From: an uncultured Butyrivibrio sp. | Lineage (GTDB): Bacteria; Bacillota; Clostridia; Lachnospirales; Lachnospiraceae | Assembly (NCBI RefSeq): GCF_947169445.1 | Contig: NZ_CAMVPU010000005.1 | Coordinates: 1-64,000, forward strand | Length of the DNA: 64,000 bases | Direction of reading: 5' to 3' | Shown: piece by piece, positions 26,807-36,640 of the stretch | Layout: each line of letters begins with the position of its first letter | Numbering within the stretch: the stretch's first letter is position 1 | Notes under the pieces: generated by a model | What the model was told of the DNA's origin: nothing | What the model saw: the letters and a program-made list of their open reading frames with translations, nothing else | The model's database searches: none | Translations under genes and position numbers: made by a program

Positions 26807-28369
26807 TCACTGTTCATTTAAAGCTACAATCATGCCATCAGAAAGAGTGTCATATCCACCTGTGATTATCTGCTCTCCTTCTGAAAGTCCATCAACTATC
26901 TGAGCCTGTGTACTTGACGCAATTCCAATTGTGACATTTTTACGTACTACATAGTTATCCTCGTATACGAAAACATAATCACCCTCGGAATCTGTCTGAA
27001 CATACTCATAAGGAAGTACTATTGTATTATCGGCTTTCTGGGCATGAATCTTGTTGTTGGCCTCTACGCCGAGAATAATGTCACTGTCTGGATTTGTAAC
27101 TTTAATAGTTGTATCAACTACTGCAACTCCATTACTATTCTTGGTAGCAGTTCCTGAAATCTTTGAAATAGTACCGTTATAAAGTTTGTTATTGATAGTA
27201 ACGTCAACCTGCTGTCCAATGGCAATCTTAGGAAGATCACTCTTTGAAATCTGAACTGAAACCTCAACATCATCGATGTTTGCAAGAGAAACAAGCTGTG
27301 CACCATTTGCTGCTGTCTGCCCTTCTACTACTGAAACTGCTGTTACTACGCCGTTAAAATCGGCCTTAACTCCCTCTTTTGCCTTTTCAAGCTTGGAGAT
27401 AGTATCCTCCTGAGTAAGGGTTGTTGAATCAAGAGATGCCTTGGCTGAGGAAATCTGTCCAGAATTGAGCTGAGCCGCCTTAGCTGACTGAAGATGCTGT
27501 TGTTCAGTTTGAAGCGCTGTTATCTGATTATTCCAGCTAAGTATTTCTGGATCATTGGTTTTAGCGAAAGTAATCTCAGTTTTTGCTTTTTCAGTCTGAA
27601 GATACATCTCGTTTCCATTTTCATCCGTACGATCAGTGGCCTTGTAGCCTTCTGCAGAATCTGAAATTCCGTTCTCGTTATAGTCCATTTCCAATTCATT
27701 TAATTCTTTAAGCGTTCTGTCGAATCTGGCCACTTTCTCATCCTTAAGATTATTCAGACGCCTTAGTTCAATTTCAATCTGATTCAGCCTGTCCTGAATC
27801 TGCGTAACATTCATTCCTTCAGCATATTTGCGATCCTCTGCAGCCGCACCTGTAAAGTTTGCACTGTAAGAACCCTTTGCTTGCTTGATTGCAAGCTCTG
27901 CTGTCTCCTTGGCAAGCTCCAAAGCATCGTTGTCGTAAACGACCAGCGTATCACCGGATGCTACTTTATCACCCACTTTGACCTTCACCTCAGCAACCGG
28001 GGCAGCAACATCTGAAAATAAAGTTTTTGTCTCCGCACTCTGAACTGTTCCTGAAATAGAAAGAATATTCTCTATGCTTCCAAGAGATACATTCTCTGTG
28101 GATACAAACACGACTGCATTCTTGGCTGCATTAACGGAATAAACACCGTATCCACCAGCCAAAAGAACCAGTGCCCCAAGTACAAGAAATCTTTTCTTGA
28201 ACTTCTTCTTGGGCTTTTTAGCAATTTCATGCTGTTCATAATCCTCATAAACAGGAGCTGCTTCTTTTTTCTCAGCTACAGCTGTGGTTACATTCTCATG
28301 AGCGTTTTCATTCTCCTGAGTATTCTCATTCTCTTTTGCCTGAACTTCCAAATTCTTATCTTCTGCCAT
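26807..28369 (-). CDS. HlyD/MacA-type membrane fusion (adaptor) protein
   Basis: The 520-residue adaptor has an acidic N-terminus, one membrane helix (about 61-82, after KKPKKKFKKR), a lipoyl-like half, a coiled-coil hairpin, and beta-barrel domains. Inside the hairpin lies an insert with DYNENGISDSAEG (about 224-240), a D-x-N-x-N-G-x-x-D pattern like calcium-binding EF/dockerin loops. I chose the ATG at 28369, five bases after GGAGG, over the ATG at 28384. It lies between the ATPase and permease genes of a MacAB-like exporter. Confidence 0.88.
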   Translation of the reverse strand: MAEDKNLEVQAKENENTQENENAHENVTTAVAEKKEAAPVYEDYEQHEIAKKPKKKFKKRFLVLGALVLLAGGYGVYSVNAAKNAVVFVSTENVSLGSIENILSISGTVQSAETKTLFSDVAAPVAEVKVKVGDKVASGDTLVVYDNDALELAKETAELAIKQAKGSYSANFTGAAAEDRKYAEGMNVTQIQDRLNQIEIELRRLNNLKDEKVARFDRTLKELNELEMDYNENGISDSAEGYKATDRTDENGNEMYLQTEKAKTEITFAKTNDPEILSWNNQITALQTEQQHLQSAKAAQLNSGQISSAKASLDSTTLTQEDTISKLEKAKEGVKADFNGVVTAVSVVEGQTAANGAQLVSLANIDDVEVSVQISKSDLPKIAIGQQVDVTINNKLYNGTISKISGTATKNSNGVAVVDTTIKVTNPDSDIILGVEANNKIHAQKADNTIVLPYEYVQTDSEGDYVFVYEDNYVVRKNVTIGIASSTQAQIVDGLSEGEQIITGGYDTLSDGMIVALNEQ

Positions 28370-28474
28370 CTTTGCCTCCTCCAAAAGCCAGTTTATATCA
28401 AATCTATCGAAATATTCCTACATTTTCCGGATAAAGAATCCAAGAATAATTAACACTTTATAACTGCAAATAAG

Positions 28475-29179
28475 TTACTCTACCGGGACATAATCAGGAT
28501 TAATGATATCGCTAACTATATGTCCGTCCGATATGGTTATAATCCTCTTTGCCTGTCTGGCAATCCCCGGATCGTGAGTAATTATGATAACAGTACGCCC
28601 TTCGGCATAAAGCCTTTTGATAATACTAATGATTTCTTTACTAGAGCCTGAATCAAGGTTACCGGTAGGCTCATCCGCTAAAAGAATCGGCGGTGCCTGC
28701 GCAATCGCTCTTGCTATTGCAACTCGCTGCTGCTGTCCACCTGACATCTCATTAGGTTTATGAGTCATTCTGTTTCCGAGACCTACCTTGTCAAGAGCAC
28801 TCTTTGAGAGCTGATCTCTTTCTTTTTTACCAACTCCTCTATATATAAGAGGAAGTTCAACATTCTCAAGGGCAGTCAGCGATGGGATCAGATTAAAGCC
28901 CTGAAAAATAAATCCGATTTCCCTGTTTCTGATGTCCGATTGCTCATCGTCAGTCATATGAGAAACATCCTGTCCATGTAAAAAATATTTGCCGCTGGTA
29001 GGCGTATCTAAGCACCCCAGCATATTCATAAGCGTAGATTTTCCAGAACCGGACTGACCGATAATAGCAACAAATTCACCCTCACCGATAATAAGGCTCA
29101 CATGATCAAGAGCCCTGACCTCATTTTCTCCGGGATTATATATTTTAGATACATCCTTGATTTCAACAAGCTTCTTCAT
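28475..29179 (-). CDS. MacB/LolD-type ABC transporter ATPase
   Basis: The 234-residue ATPase has Walker A GQSGSGKST, signature MSGGQQQRVAIARAI, Walker B LLADEPTGNLD and THDPGIA. This is the LolD/MacB class, which couples to FtsX-fold permeases. I chose the ATG at 29179, downstream of GGGAG. It is the first gene of the four-gene exporter operon. Confidence 0.92.
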   Translation of the reverse strand: MKKLVEIKDVSKIYNPGENEVRALDHVSLIIGEGEFVAIIGQSGSGKSTLMNMLGCLDTPTSGKYFLHGQDVSHMTDDEQSDIRNREIGFIFQGFNLIPSLTALENVELPLIYRGVGKKERDQLSKSALDKVGLGNRMTHKPNEMSGGQQQRVAIARAIAQAPPILLADEPTGNLDSGSSKEIISIIKRLYAEGRTVIIITHDPGIARQAKRIITISDGHIVSDIINPDYVPVE

Positions 29180-29615
29180 TACAACCGCTCCCAAACTCTT
29201 TTACATATAACTCAAATCACTTACTTGCAACTACTGCAGTAAATGCGTGCTTCAGTAATTCCTGCAAAAAACAAGTTATAATTGCACGTATAATTAAGCC
29301 TTCGTTTCCACCACATACTCACATGTACTACATATCCTAAATTACCACTACTTAATGGTTTTCGTAAAGACGAGTTGCGTACAATCCTTATGACTTTAAC
29401 GCTTTTTACTATGAAAGTAAAGAAAAAACGTTGCCAATATTATAAATTTTTTATAAAATCTAATTTGCTGCCACAAGATATTGTGTTTTTATCTTTTATA
29501 TTTTACTATATAATGTATTAAAAGAATTCACTAATTCGTTAAGAAGTATTTCGTTGCAGCAATTTTTTAAGGCTACTGATAAAACCTTATCTAGTAGCAG
29601 GAAAGGAAAATAATT
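29180..29615. other. gene-free AT-rich intergenic region between divergent units
   Basis: This 436-bp stretch separates the exporter operon (minus) from the formate/nitrite channel gene (plus). I see no supported ORF, riboswitch or repeat. It is very AT-rich around 29400-29530; TATAAT at 29514-29519 is a possible -10 box for the plus gene, but I cannot assign a matching -35 box. Confidence 0.5.
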
Positions 29616-30401
29616 ATGAAATCTCCAGCAGAAATTGCAGTAAGATACGAAAGTGCAGGAAAGGCCAAGACAGATCTTCCGGTTCTAAAGACATTTCTTC
29701 TTGGAATCCTTGCAGGAGCCTACATTGCCCTTGGAGGCCTTGGAAGCCAGATAGCCAGCTGCACAGCTTCAGATGCGTCCGCTGCCCGCATGGTCAGCAG
29801 CGTTGTATTCCCAATCGGATTGTTTATGGTACTTATCGGAGGAGCTGAGCTCTTTACCGGAAACTGCCTTATTATCATTCCAGTTCTGTCAGGAAAAGCC
29901 AAGATCTCCGGAATGCTTAAAAACTGGGTACTTGTATATCTCGGAAACATGGTGGGCGGCTTTTTAATTGCACTTATCGCTGCAACAAGCCATATTTACT
30001 CTTTTGCAGGTAATGCCCTGGCTCAGAACGTAGTCCAGACCGCCGTTACCAAGGCAAATATTTCATTCTCTGACGGACTCCTTAGAGGAATTCTTTGTAA
30101 TGTACTCGTATGTCTTGCAGTGTGGTGCTCCTTCTCCGCAGATGAAATTGCCGGAAAAGTTCTCGCGCTCTGGTTCCCCGTAATGCTCTTTATCATATGC
30201 GGCTTTGAACACTGCGTTGCCAACATGTATTTCATTCCAGCCGGCATGCTTACTTCAGCACTTTACGGAATCCCCGCAGATGGACTTTCACTCTTTGGAT
30301 TCTTTGTAACCAACCTTATTCCCGTCACCATCGGCAACATTATCGGTGGTTCACTGTGCGTCGGAGCAATGTATTATGCGATTTACTTAAATAACAAGTA
30401 A
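29616..30401 (+). CDS. formate/nitrite transporter family channel
   Basis: The 261-residue membrane protein has six helices and FNT-family features: GILAGAYIALGG in the first helix, GGAELFTGNC, the LVYLGNMVGGF segment, and GFEHCVANM near the end. FNT proteins pass formate, nitrite or hydrosulfide across the membrane. Substrate cannot be set from the sequence; formate fits a fermentative anaerobe. AGGAAAGGA precedes the ATG. Confidence 0.9.
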   Translation: MKSPAEIAVRYESAGKAKTDLPVLKTFLLGILAGAYIALGGLGSQIASCTASDASAARMVSSVVFPIGLFMVLIGGAELFTGNCLIIIPVLSGKAKISGMLKNWVLVYLGNMVGGFLIALIAATSHIYSFAGNALAQNVVQTAVTKANISFSDGLLRGILCNVLVCLAVWCSFSADEIAGKVLALWFPVMLFIICGFEHCVANMYFIPAGMLTSALYGIPADGLSLFGFFVTNLIPVTIGNIIGGSLCVGAMYYAIYLNNK

Positions 30402-30545
30402 GACAAGGGTAAGGGGCAAGACAAGGGGACGGTTCTTTTGCAAGACAATGGGGACGGTTCTTTTGTCTGGTTTTTTGAAAAACCAGACAAAAGAACCGTC
30501 CCCATTGTCTTACAAAAGAACCGTCCCCATTGTCTTGCCCTTGTC
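30402..30545. repeat. long hairpin built of GGGGACGGTTCTTTTG units (copy 1)
   Basis: Two direct copies of GGGGACGGTTCTTTTG (30425-30440, 30450-30465) are followed by two inverted copies (30488-30503, 30513-30528). The inner arms form a perfect stem of about 32 bp around a TGAA loop. The element lies directly after the stop of the formate/nitrite channel gene and before the convergent htpG stop, so it could also act as a terminator. A near-identical element is at 52090-52240. Confidence 0.9.
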
Positions 30546-30555
30546 TTGCGTCACC

Positions 30556-32682
30556 TTATTTAGCAAGCACCATCATAATTTCATTGCTGCGAGCTACGAA
30601 CTTACTCATAGCATCACCTTCGAGCGGTGCATTCTGAATACGTGCCAGATCATACAACTGCTCGCAGATCATCTTAGTGTTATCGCTATCCTCATGCTCC
30701 ATTACATACTGAACAAGCGGATGATTTGCATTGAGAATCAGAGTCTGGCCTTCGTTACCAAAGTCTCCCATTCCCATACCATTCATAGCATACATCTTCA
30801 TCATCTCAGCCATACGTCTTGATTCCTCGGAAACTGTAAGCATTGATGACATCTTCTTATCCTTAAGCTTTTCGAGCTTAACTGTAAGCTTATCATTCTT
30901 AAGGGCTTTCTTGATCTTCTCTGAAAGTTCCTTCTCTTTTTCCTCAAGCTCAGCTGCAGCCTTCTTGGAGGTCTTGGACTTGAAGGTATCTGTAAGGTCA
31001 GCATCAATTCTGCAGAAACGGATTCCTTCATTCTTGGACTCAAGCTGCTGCATGAAAGGTACATCGATGTTGTGGTTCATGATGAAAGCTTCCATCTTCT
31101 GAGCCTTGAACATCTTGATGTACTGACTCTGCTGCTGTTCATCTGTTACATAGTAGATTGTACGAGGCTCTTTGTCCTTCTCATCTTCCTTCTTGTCTGA
31201 ATCTGCCTTCTCATCAGATGATACGGAATTGCCATTCTCGTCTACTACTTCTGCCTCAACCTTCTCGCCGTTCTCATCAAGGGCCTCTTCCTTGGCAGCT
31301 GCTTCTTCAGCATCCTTGTTGATCTGAAGAGCTTCAGGTGTTGTAAGGTACTTGCCATCAAGGTTCTTGAAGAGGATGTAATCTGTCATCTTCTCGCAGA
31401 ACTTGTCATCACGAAGGCAACCATACTTGATAAATGGGCTAATGTCATCCCAGTACTTGTCATAGTTCTCTTTATCTGTCTTGCAAAGGCCGGCAAGCTT
31501 CTCTGCCACCTTCTTGGAAATGTACTCTGAAATCTTCTTAACAAAGCCATCGTTCTGAAGGGCGCTTCTTGATACGTTAAGAGGAAGATCAGGACAGTCA
31601 ATAACACCCTTAAGGAGCATCAGATACTCAGGAATAACTTCCTTTATATTGTCAGCAATAAATACCTGGTTATTGTAAAGCTTGATTGTACCCTCAATTG
31701 ACTCAAACTCCATGTTGATCTTAGGGAAGTAGAGAATACCCTTTAAGTTAAATGGATAATCCATGTTGAGGTGGATCCAGAAAAGAGGTTCCTTGTAATC
31801 ACGGAATACTTTTCTATAGAACTCTTTGTACTCCTCATCAGTGCAGTCCTTAGGAGTCTTAGCCCAAAGAGGATGTGTATCATTAAGAAGCTGTGGTCTT
31901 CTCTTTATCTTGAGCTTCTTCTCCTCTTCCTTAGCTTCTGTGTCCTTGTTCTCGCCTTCCTTAACCTCTTTTTTCTCAGGCTCGATAACTTCGATTACAA
32001 CGTCATCCACGCGTTTCTCGGATTCCTTAATAGTCTCAGTGCCTTCTTCATTCTCCTTGGAAAGGTAAATCTCATAAGGCATGAATGAACAGTATTTCTC
32101 AATTACTTCTCTTGCCTTGTACTCGTTACAGAACTCAAGGCAGTCCTCAGAAAGGTGAAGTGTGATGGTAGTACCGATCTCCTTCTTGTCTCCATCAGAC
32201 ATCTCGAAGTCTGAGCCGCCATCACATGTCCAGTGAACTGAAGCAGCATCTGACTTGTAAGAAAGTGTATCAATATCTACATAGTCAGCAACCATGAATG
32301 TGGAATAAAAACCAAGTCCGAAATGACCGATGATCTGGTCTGCATTAGCCTTGTCTTTGTACTTGTTAAGGAAGTCTGTAGCACCTGAAAAAGCTACCTG
32401 GTTGATATATTCCTCAACCTCTTCTGCTGTCATACCGATACCATTATCTGTGATCTTAATAGTCTTCTCTTTATCATTAAGAACAACATCAACGCGTGGC
32501 TTGAAGCCCTCAGGCAGTGTGTACTCACCCATCATATCCATCTTGCGGATCTTGGTGATAGCGTCGCATGCGTTGGAAATTACTTCTCTGTAAAAAATAT
32601 CATGATCCGAATACAACCATTTCTTAATGATTGGGAACATGTTCTCGCTGTTAATTGAAAGATTACCTTTTTTTGAAGCCAT
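30556..32682 (-). CDS. htpG: chaperone HtpG (Hsp90 family)
   Basis: The 708-residue protein has the GHKL ATPase domain (ISNACDAITKI, DNGIGMTAEEV, GHFGLGFYSTFMV), the middle domain, and a C-terminal domain. It is longer than the E. coli protein (about 624) because of acidic, lysine/glutamate-rich linkers near 215-260 and 475-520. I chose the ATG at 32682, eight bases after AAGGAG. A CIRCE element and promoter upstream indicate HrcA control. Confidence 0.96.
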   Translation of the reverse strand: MASKKGNLSINSENMFPIIKKWLYSDHDIFYREVISNACDAITKIRKMDMMGEYTLPEGFKPRVDVVLNDKEKTIKITDNGIGMTAEEVEEYINQVAFSGATDFLNKYKDKANADQIIGHFGLGFYSTFMVADYVDIDTLSYKSDAASVHWTCDGGSDFEMSDGDKKEIGTTITLHLSEDCLEFCNEYKAREVIEKYCSFMPYEIYLSKENEEGTETIKESEKRVDDVVIEVIEPEKKEVKEGENKDTEAKEEEKKLKIKRRPQLLNDTHPLWAKTPKDCTDEEYKEFYRKVFRDYKEPLFWIHLNMDYPFNLKGILYFPKINMEFESIEGTIKLYNNQVFIADNIKEVIPEYLMLLKGVIDCPDLPLNVSRSALQNDGFVKKISEYISKKVAEKLAGLCKTDKENYDKYWDDISPFIKYGCLRDDKFCEKMTDYILFKNLDGKYLTTPEALQINKDAEEAAAKEEALDENGEKVEAEVVDENGNSVSSDEKADSDKKEDEKDKEPRTIYYVTDEQQQSQYIKMFKAQKMEAFIMNHNIDVPFMQQLESKNEGIRFCRIDADLTDTFKSKTSKKAAAELEEKEKELSEKIKKALKNDKLTVKLEKLKDKKMSSMLTVSEESRRMAEMMKMYAMNGMGMGDFGNEGQTLILNANHPLVQYVMEHEDSDNTKMICEQLYDLARIQNAPLEGDAMSKFVARSNEIMMVLAK

Positions 32683-32782
32683 AATTCTCACTCCTTACAT
32701 TACATATTTTTTCATGCCTTGTATCTTGAAATATTAAGCTTTCTTATGGGCCAAAAAGTATCTTCATATGCCCACCTAATTA

Positions 32783-32811
32783 AGTTTAAGACCCGAAATA
32801 CCAAAAGTCAA
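32783..32811 (-). promoter_or_regulatory. candidate sigma-A promoter of htpG
   Basis: On the minus strand TTGACT (32811-32806) and TAAACT (32788-32783) are separated by 17 bases. The -35 box is eight bases downstream of the CIRCE element. Confidence 0.65.
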
Positions 32812-32818
32812 TAAAAAA

Positions 32819-32845
32819 TTAGCACTCATTTAAAACGAGTGCTAA
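32819..32845 (-). promoter_or_regulatory. CIRCE operator (HrcA binding site) upstream of htpG
   Basis: TTAGCACTC-N9-GAGTGCTAA is a perfect match to the CIRCE consensus. It lies about 137 bp before the htpG start, next to the -35 box. HrcA bound here should repress htpG until heat shock. Confidence 0.92.
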
Positions 32846-32906
32846 CAAATGTTTTATTCTAAATATATTCCTTAGGCATATGCCTGCAAACCGAACAATA
32901 CGCATC

Positions 32907-35900
32907 TTATCCAAGCAGTTCCATAAGCTGATCCTTGCTCATACTCATTAGTGATTCGCTCTCACCGCTAAGAATTGCATCAGCCAGATCCTTCTTGGCA
33001 TTTTGCATGTCAATGATTTTTTGCTCTATTGTATCTTTTACAATCAGCTTAAATACCGATACTTTTTTTGTCTGCCCTATTCTATGCGCTCTGTCAGTTG
33101 CCTGATTCTGAGCCGCCAGATTCCACCATGGATCATAATGGATAACTACATCAGCCCCCACCAGATTAAGTCCAGTTCCCCCAGCTTTAAGGGAAATCAG
33201 AAATAGTGGAACTTCATTTTCATTAAATGAATGTACCAGTTTTATTCTCTCCTCCTTAGAGGTCTGACCTGTTATCTTGTAATAATCAATTCCAAGCTTA
33301 TGCAGGTCTTTTTCCAAAAGTTCCAACATAGAAGTAAACTGAGAAAAAAGAAGAATCTTATGACCGCCATCTATAGCACTCTGGATAAGTTCAAGGCACG
33401 ATTCCCTCTTAGCCGATTCTCCGGAATATCCTGCTGTCATAAGCTCTGGATCGCAGCATATCTGCCTTATCTTGGTAAGCTCTGCCAAAATCTTGATCCG
33501 ATCTTTTCCTGATTTATAATCCTCGCTTTCAAGCATTCTCTTCATATGAGTAACCTGAGCATCATAAAGTTTTCTCTGAGCAGAATCAAATCTTGAAAAA
33601 CGAATTTCTTCCATTTTATCAGGAAGATCCTTTAACACATTTTCCTTAAGTCTTCTAAGAATGAAAGGCCCCACCATATTCTTTAGTTGCTTGGTAGTAT
33701 CCTCGTCCTTGTATTTGGTTATGGCAGTTTCGAAATCAGACCTAAATCTGTCATAGGTGTAAAGAAATCCCGGCATCAGGTAATCAAAAATGCTCCACAA
33801 CTCGCTAAGCCTGTTCTCAATAGGTGTTCCGGTAAGAGCAAATCTATGAGTACTCTTAATTACCTTTACAGATTTGGAAACTGCTGCCTGTGAATTCTTG
33901 ATAAACTGGGCTTCATCAATAATCTCATAGTCAAAACTAATATCCTCATATAGACCTATGTCACGTTTTAACAGATCATACGAAGTTACAAGAACTTCTG
34001 GCAATGCCTTGGACGAAAGAAGCCTTTTTCGTTCCGTCTGAGTACCAGTTACCGTCTCAACCTTCATAGATGGAGCAAAACGTTTAAACTCTTCCTCCCA
34101 ATTATAAACTAAAGAAGCAGGACACACGATAAGAGAAGTCAGCTTTTTCTTTTCTGCCTTATGCTTTTCTTTCTGATACAAAAGAAGTGTAATGACCTGA
34201 ATAGTTTTTCCAAGCCCCATATCATCCGCCAGAATTCCTCCAAAGCCAAGCTCTGAAAGTGTTGCTAGCCATTTAAAGCCATAGGTCTGGTAGCTGCGAA
34301 GCACCTTAGAAATGCTCTCCGGCGCTTCAATATCGGCATCTTTCACCGCATTAAAGTTTCTTACAAGATTCTTGAAATTCTTATCTCTGTCCGACGCAAT
34401 CTCATCATGCTCTTCAAGAAGCTTATTTATATAGATAGCCCTGTAAAGAGGCAGATGAAGCTTACCCTTTGTAAACTCTTTAGCTGATACTCCCATAGCC
34501 TGCATAGTAGCAGACAATTCTTCCAGCGTATCATCCTGCTCCAGACGGATAAACTCCCCGTTTCGCATTCTGAAGAACTTCTTCTTTTTGCGATAGCTTT
34601 CAAGGAGCTCTAATAGCTCATTCTCAGACATATCATCTGTAGAAATATCCAAATTGAGGATTCCACTCTCCACGGATACTCCCAGTCTGATTACCGGCGC
34701 TTTTCTAATCTTAAGTCTTTCAAAATCCTTGCTGGCCTCTATTTCTCCAACTGCCATAAGATCACGAAGGCCATCGTTTAAGAGATCAAAAGTATTATCT
34801 CCATTTTTTTCACAATAGTACTCTTCACCATTATTCGTATCAGAAAGATACTTAGAAAGAGTTTTAATCGCATCCTGCTCAAACTCTATATCTCTGTTAT
34901 CAGGAAGAGGATAATCAGAATCCGAAAGCATATGAAGCGGTATCTCTTCCTCATTATATTTTGCAAAAGCTCTTCCTATAATATTCTCATCATCCGCATC
35001 CATGTAATAAATAATCTCACACTCAGGAGGCAGAATTTTCTGAATTTTTTCAGGATGCTTTTCAATTACTTCTATCTCCGGAGCCTCAATAAGCTGGGGA
35101 AGAAATCTATAGTAGAATTCAGGTATTTTCTTTCTACCAATGCTAAAAGAAGTGATGGGGCCATCGGAATTGTCCATCAAAAGCTTCATTACAGGAGACA
35201 TATTATCGATTCTGGACAAAGTCTTTTTGTCCTCATCAATTGTATAGCTATAGTTTTTGCCCTTAAACATTCTGGGAAGCTGCGCATCAACAGATAATCC
35301 GTTTAGTTTTCCCTCTTCATCCGACATTTCCTTAATTTGAACCTGGCAGTTCACTTTACCATTTCCGACAGTAACTTTATCAATACTTGATAAATCTTTT
35401 TTCTTATAACCTGAAAGTTCTATTGTATCGCCAAGTGACATGTCATAGAATCTATCCAAAAGCTCTGGAGAAAGCTGAATCTTATCTTTTAAGCCAAGCT
35501 TTGAAGTATAGCTGGAGTAATATGACATGATAGATTTTATCTTTTCCTCAACATAATCTGACTCAGACTTAGCATCCTCCATCAGTGAAAGATATTTTTC
35601 GGAATTTTCATCAAAGTCATAATCCATGAAGGATATGATATTATTTTTGCCTAGTGCAAGAGAGCCGCATTTTAACCTGGTTTCCAAGAGTTCGGGTATA
35701 CTTTTTAAAACATATAGTTTTTCTAATCCGATTTTGAAATTCAGGTTAAAAATCAGTTGTTCACCCACTGCAGCGATGGTAAGCTTTGGTACAAGACGAA
35801 CCAGTTTCTTCTTGTCTGTATTTTCATCAATTTTCTGAATGCTGGATAATTTCCTATAACCATGCAAAATCTTAGTAGCCAAAAGATCTGTCTCGTCACC

Positions 35901-36590
35901 GGGATTGTACTTTGCTATAAATTTGTCTGCAAGCAGCAGAAGTGCTATCTTATGAGCGCACAACCTTTTATAGTAGCTGCCATAATATCCGTAAAAGGAA
36001 TGTCTGGCCAGGTGTTTAGCAAAACAATCACTGTTAAGAACCCTGTCCTTAGCGAAAACAATTCTTACAGATGTAGGAAATTTCCCCTTTTCCTGAACTG
36101 TGCCTTCTACCTCCATGACAAGTTCGCCATTTTTATCCGCATGTGAGGAAACATAAAAAGATTCCGCCTTGGTAAGCTCTATTCTCTTCTGTTCGATAAG
36201 CTTGTGAGCTTCCAGATAATCATCTTCTTCGATATCGGCATCATCAAATATTTCTCTTACATTAAAATATGTATTTCCATTATCTGATTCAAGTTCTTCC
36301 GATTCCCATAAATCATCCGTATGATTGTCTTCCCACTGGCATAGAACAGCAACCTGATGTTTACAGTTATAGCCATCCTTAGCATATCTGCAATCACAGG
36401 AAAATCTCAGATTACCGGACTTAAGACCTGTTATCCTGACATTATATACATGCGTTCCCAAAACCCGGGCCATACAGCTATCCTCTGTTTCTGAATAGCC
36501 CTTTACCTTACCATTTTCAAAGTAATCTCTTCCTCTTTGAATAATCCGCTCTTCAAAATAATCCGTCCAGACTCTCCAATAATTTCCCAT
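32907..36590 (-). CDS. SWIM zinc-finger SNF2-family ATPase
   Basis: The 1227-residue protein has an N-terminal SWIM zinc finger (CDC, then NCKH, about 65-78) and a long middle region. The SNF2 motor follows: LADDMGLGKT near 785-795, IDEAQ, LTGTPIENRLSELWS, and the second RecA lobe with LISLKAGGTGLNLVGAD and DRAHRIGQ. The Walker B acid box is DEAQ. Bacterial HepA/SNF2 proteins with SWIM fingers move on DNA; the cellular role is unclear. Confidence 0.92.
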   Translation of the reverse strand: MGNYWRVWTDYFEERIIQRGRDYFENGKVKGYSETEDSCMARVLGTHVYNVRITGLKSGNLRFSCDCRYAKDGYNCKHQVAVLCQWEDNHTDDLWESEELESDNGNTYFNVREIFDDADIEEDDYLEAHKLIEQKRIELTKAESFYVSSHADKNGELVMEVEGTVQEKGKFPTSVRIVFAKDRVLNSDCFAKHLARHSFYGYYGSYYKRLCAHKIALLLLADKFIAKYNPGDETDLLATKILHGYRKLSSIQKIDENTDKKKLVRLVPKLTIAAVGEQLIFNLNFKIGLEKLYVLKSIPELLETRLKCGSLALGKNNIISFMDYDFDENSEKYLSLMEDAKSESDYVEEKIKSIMSYYSSYTSKLGLKDKIQLSPELLDRFYDMSLGDTIELSGYKKKDLSSIDKVTVGNGKVNCQVQIKEMSDEEGKLNGLSVDAQLPRMFKGKNYSYTIDEDKKTLSRIDNMSPVMKLLMDNSDGPITSFSIGRKKIPEFYYRFLPQLIEAPEIEVIEKHPEKIQKILPPECEIIYYMDADDENIIGRAFAKYNEEEIPLHMLSDSDYPLPDNRDIEFEQDAIKTLSKYLSDTNNGEEYYCEKNGDNTFDLLNDGLRDLMAVGEIEASKDFERLKIRKAPVIRLGVSVESGILNLDISTDDMSENELLELLESYRKKKKFFRMRNGEFIRLEQDDTLEELSATMQAMGVSAKEFTKGKLHLPLYRAIYINKLLEEHDEIASDRDKNFKNLVRNFNAVKDADIEAPESISKVLRSYQTYGFKWLATLSELGFGGILADDMGLGKTIQVITLLLYQKEKHKAEKKKLTSLIVCPASLVYNWEEEFKRFAPSMKVETVTGTQTERKRLLSSKALPEVLVTSYDLLKRDIGLYEDISFDYEIIDEAQFIKNSQAAVSKSVKVIKSTHRFALTGTPIENRLSELWSIFDYLMPGFLYTYDRFRSDFETAITKYKDEDTTKQLKNMVGPFILRRLKENVLKDLPDKMEEIRFSRFDSAQRKLYDAQVTHMKRMLESEDYKSGKDRIKILAELTKIRQICCDPELMTAGYSGESAKRESCLELIQSAIDGGHKILLFSQFTSMLELLEKDLHKLGIDYYKITGQTSKEERIKLVHSFNENEVPLFLISLKAGGTGLNLVGADVVIHYDPWWNLAAQNQATDRAHRIGQTKKVSVFKLIVKDTIEQKIIDMQNAKKDLADAILSGESESLMSMSKDQLMELLG

Positions 36591-36640
36591 ATTATAGTCC
36601 CCAATTACAACAAACTTGAATCATATTCTTCCTTTATATA

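Noticed and set aside
30448..30822. 124-codon plus-strand ORF starting in the long hairpin
   Set aside because: It is read out of the repeat and then antisense through htpG; the other hairpin gives a similar false ORF at 52032-52319.
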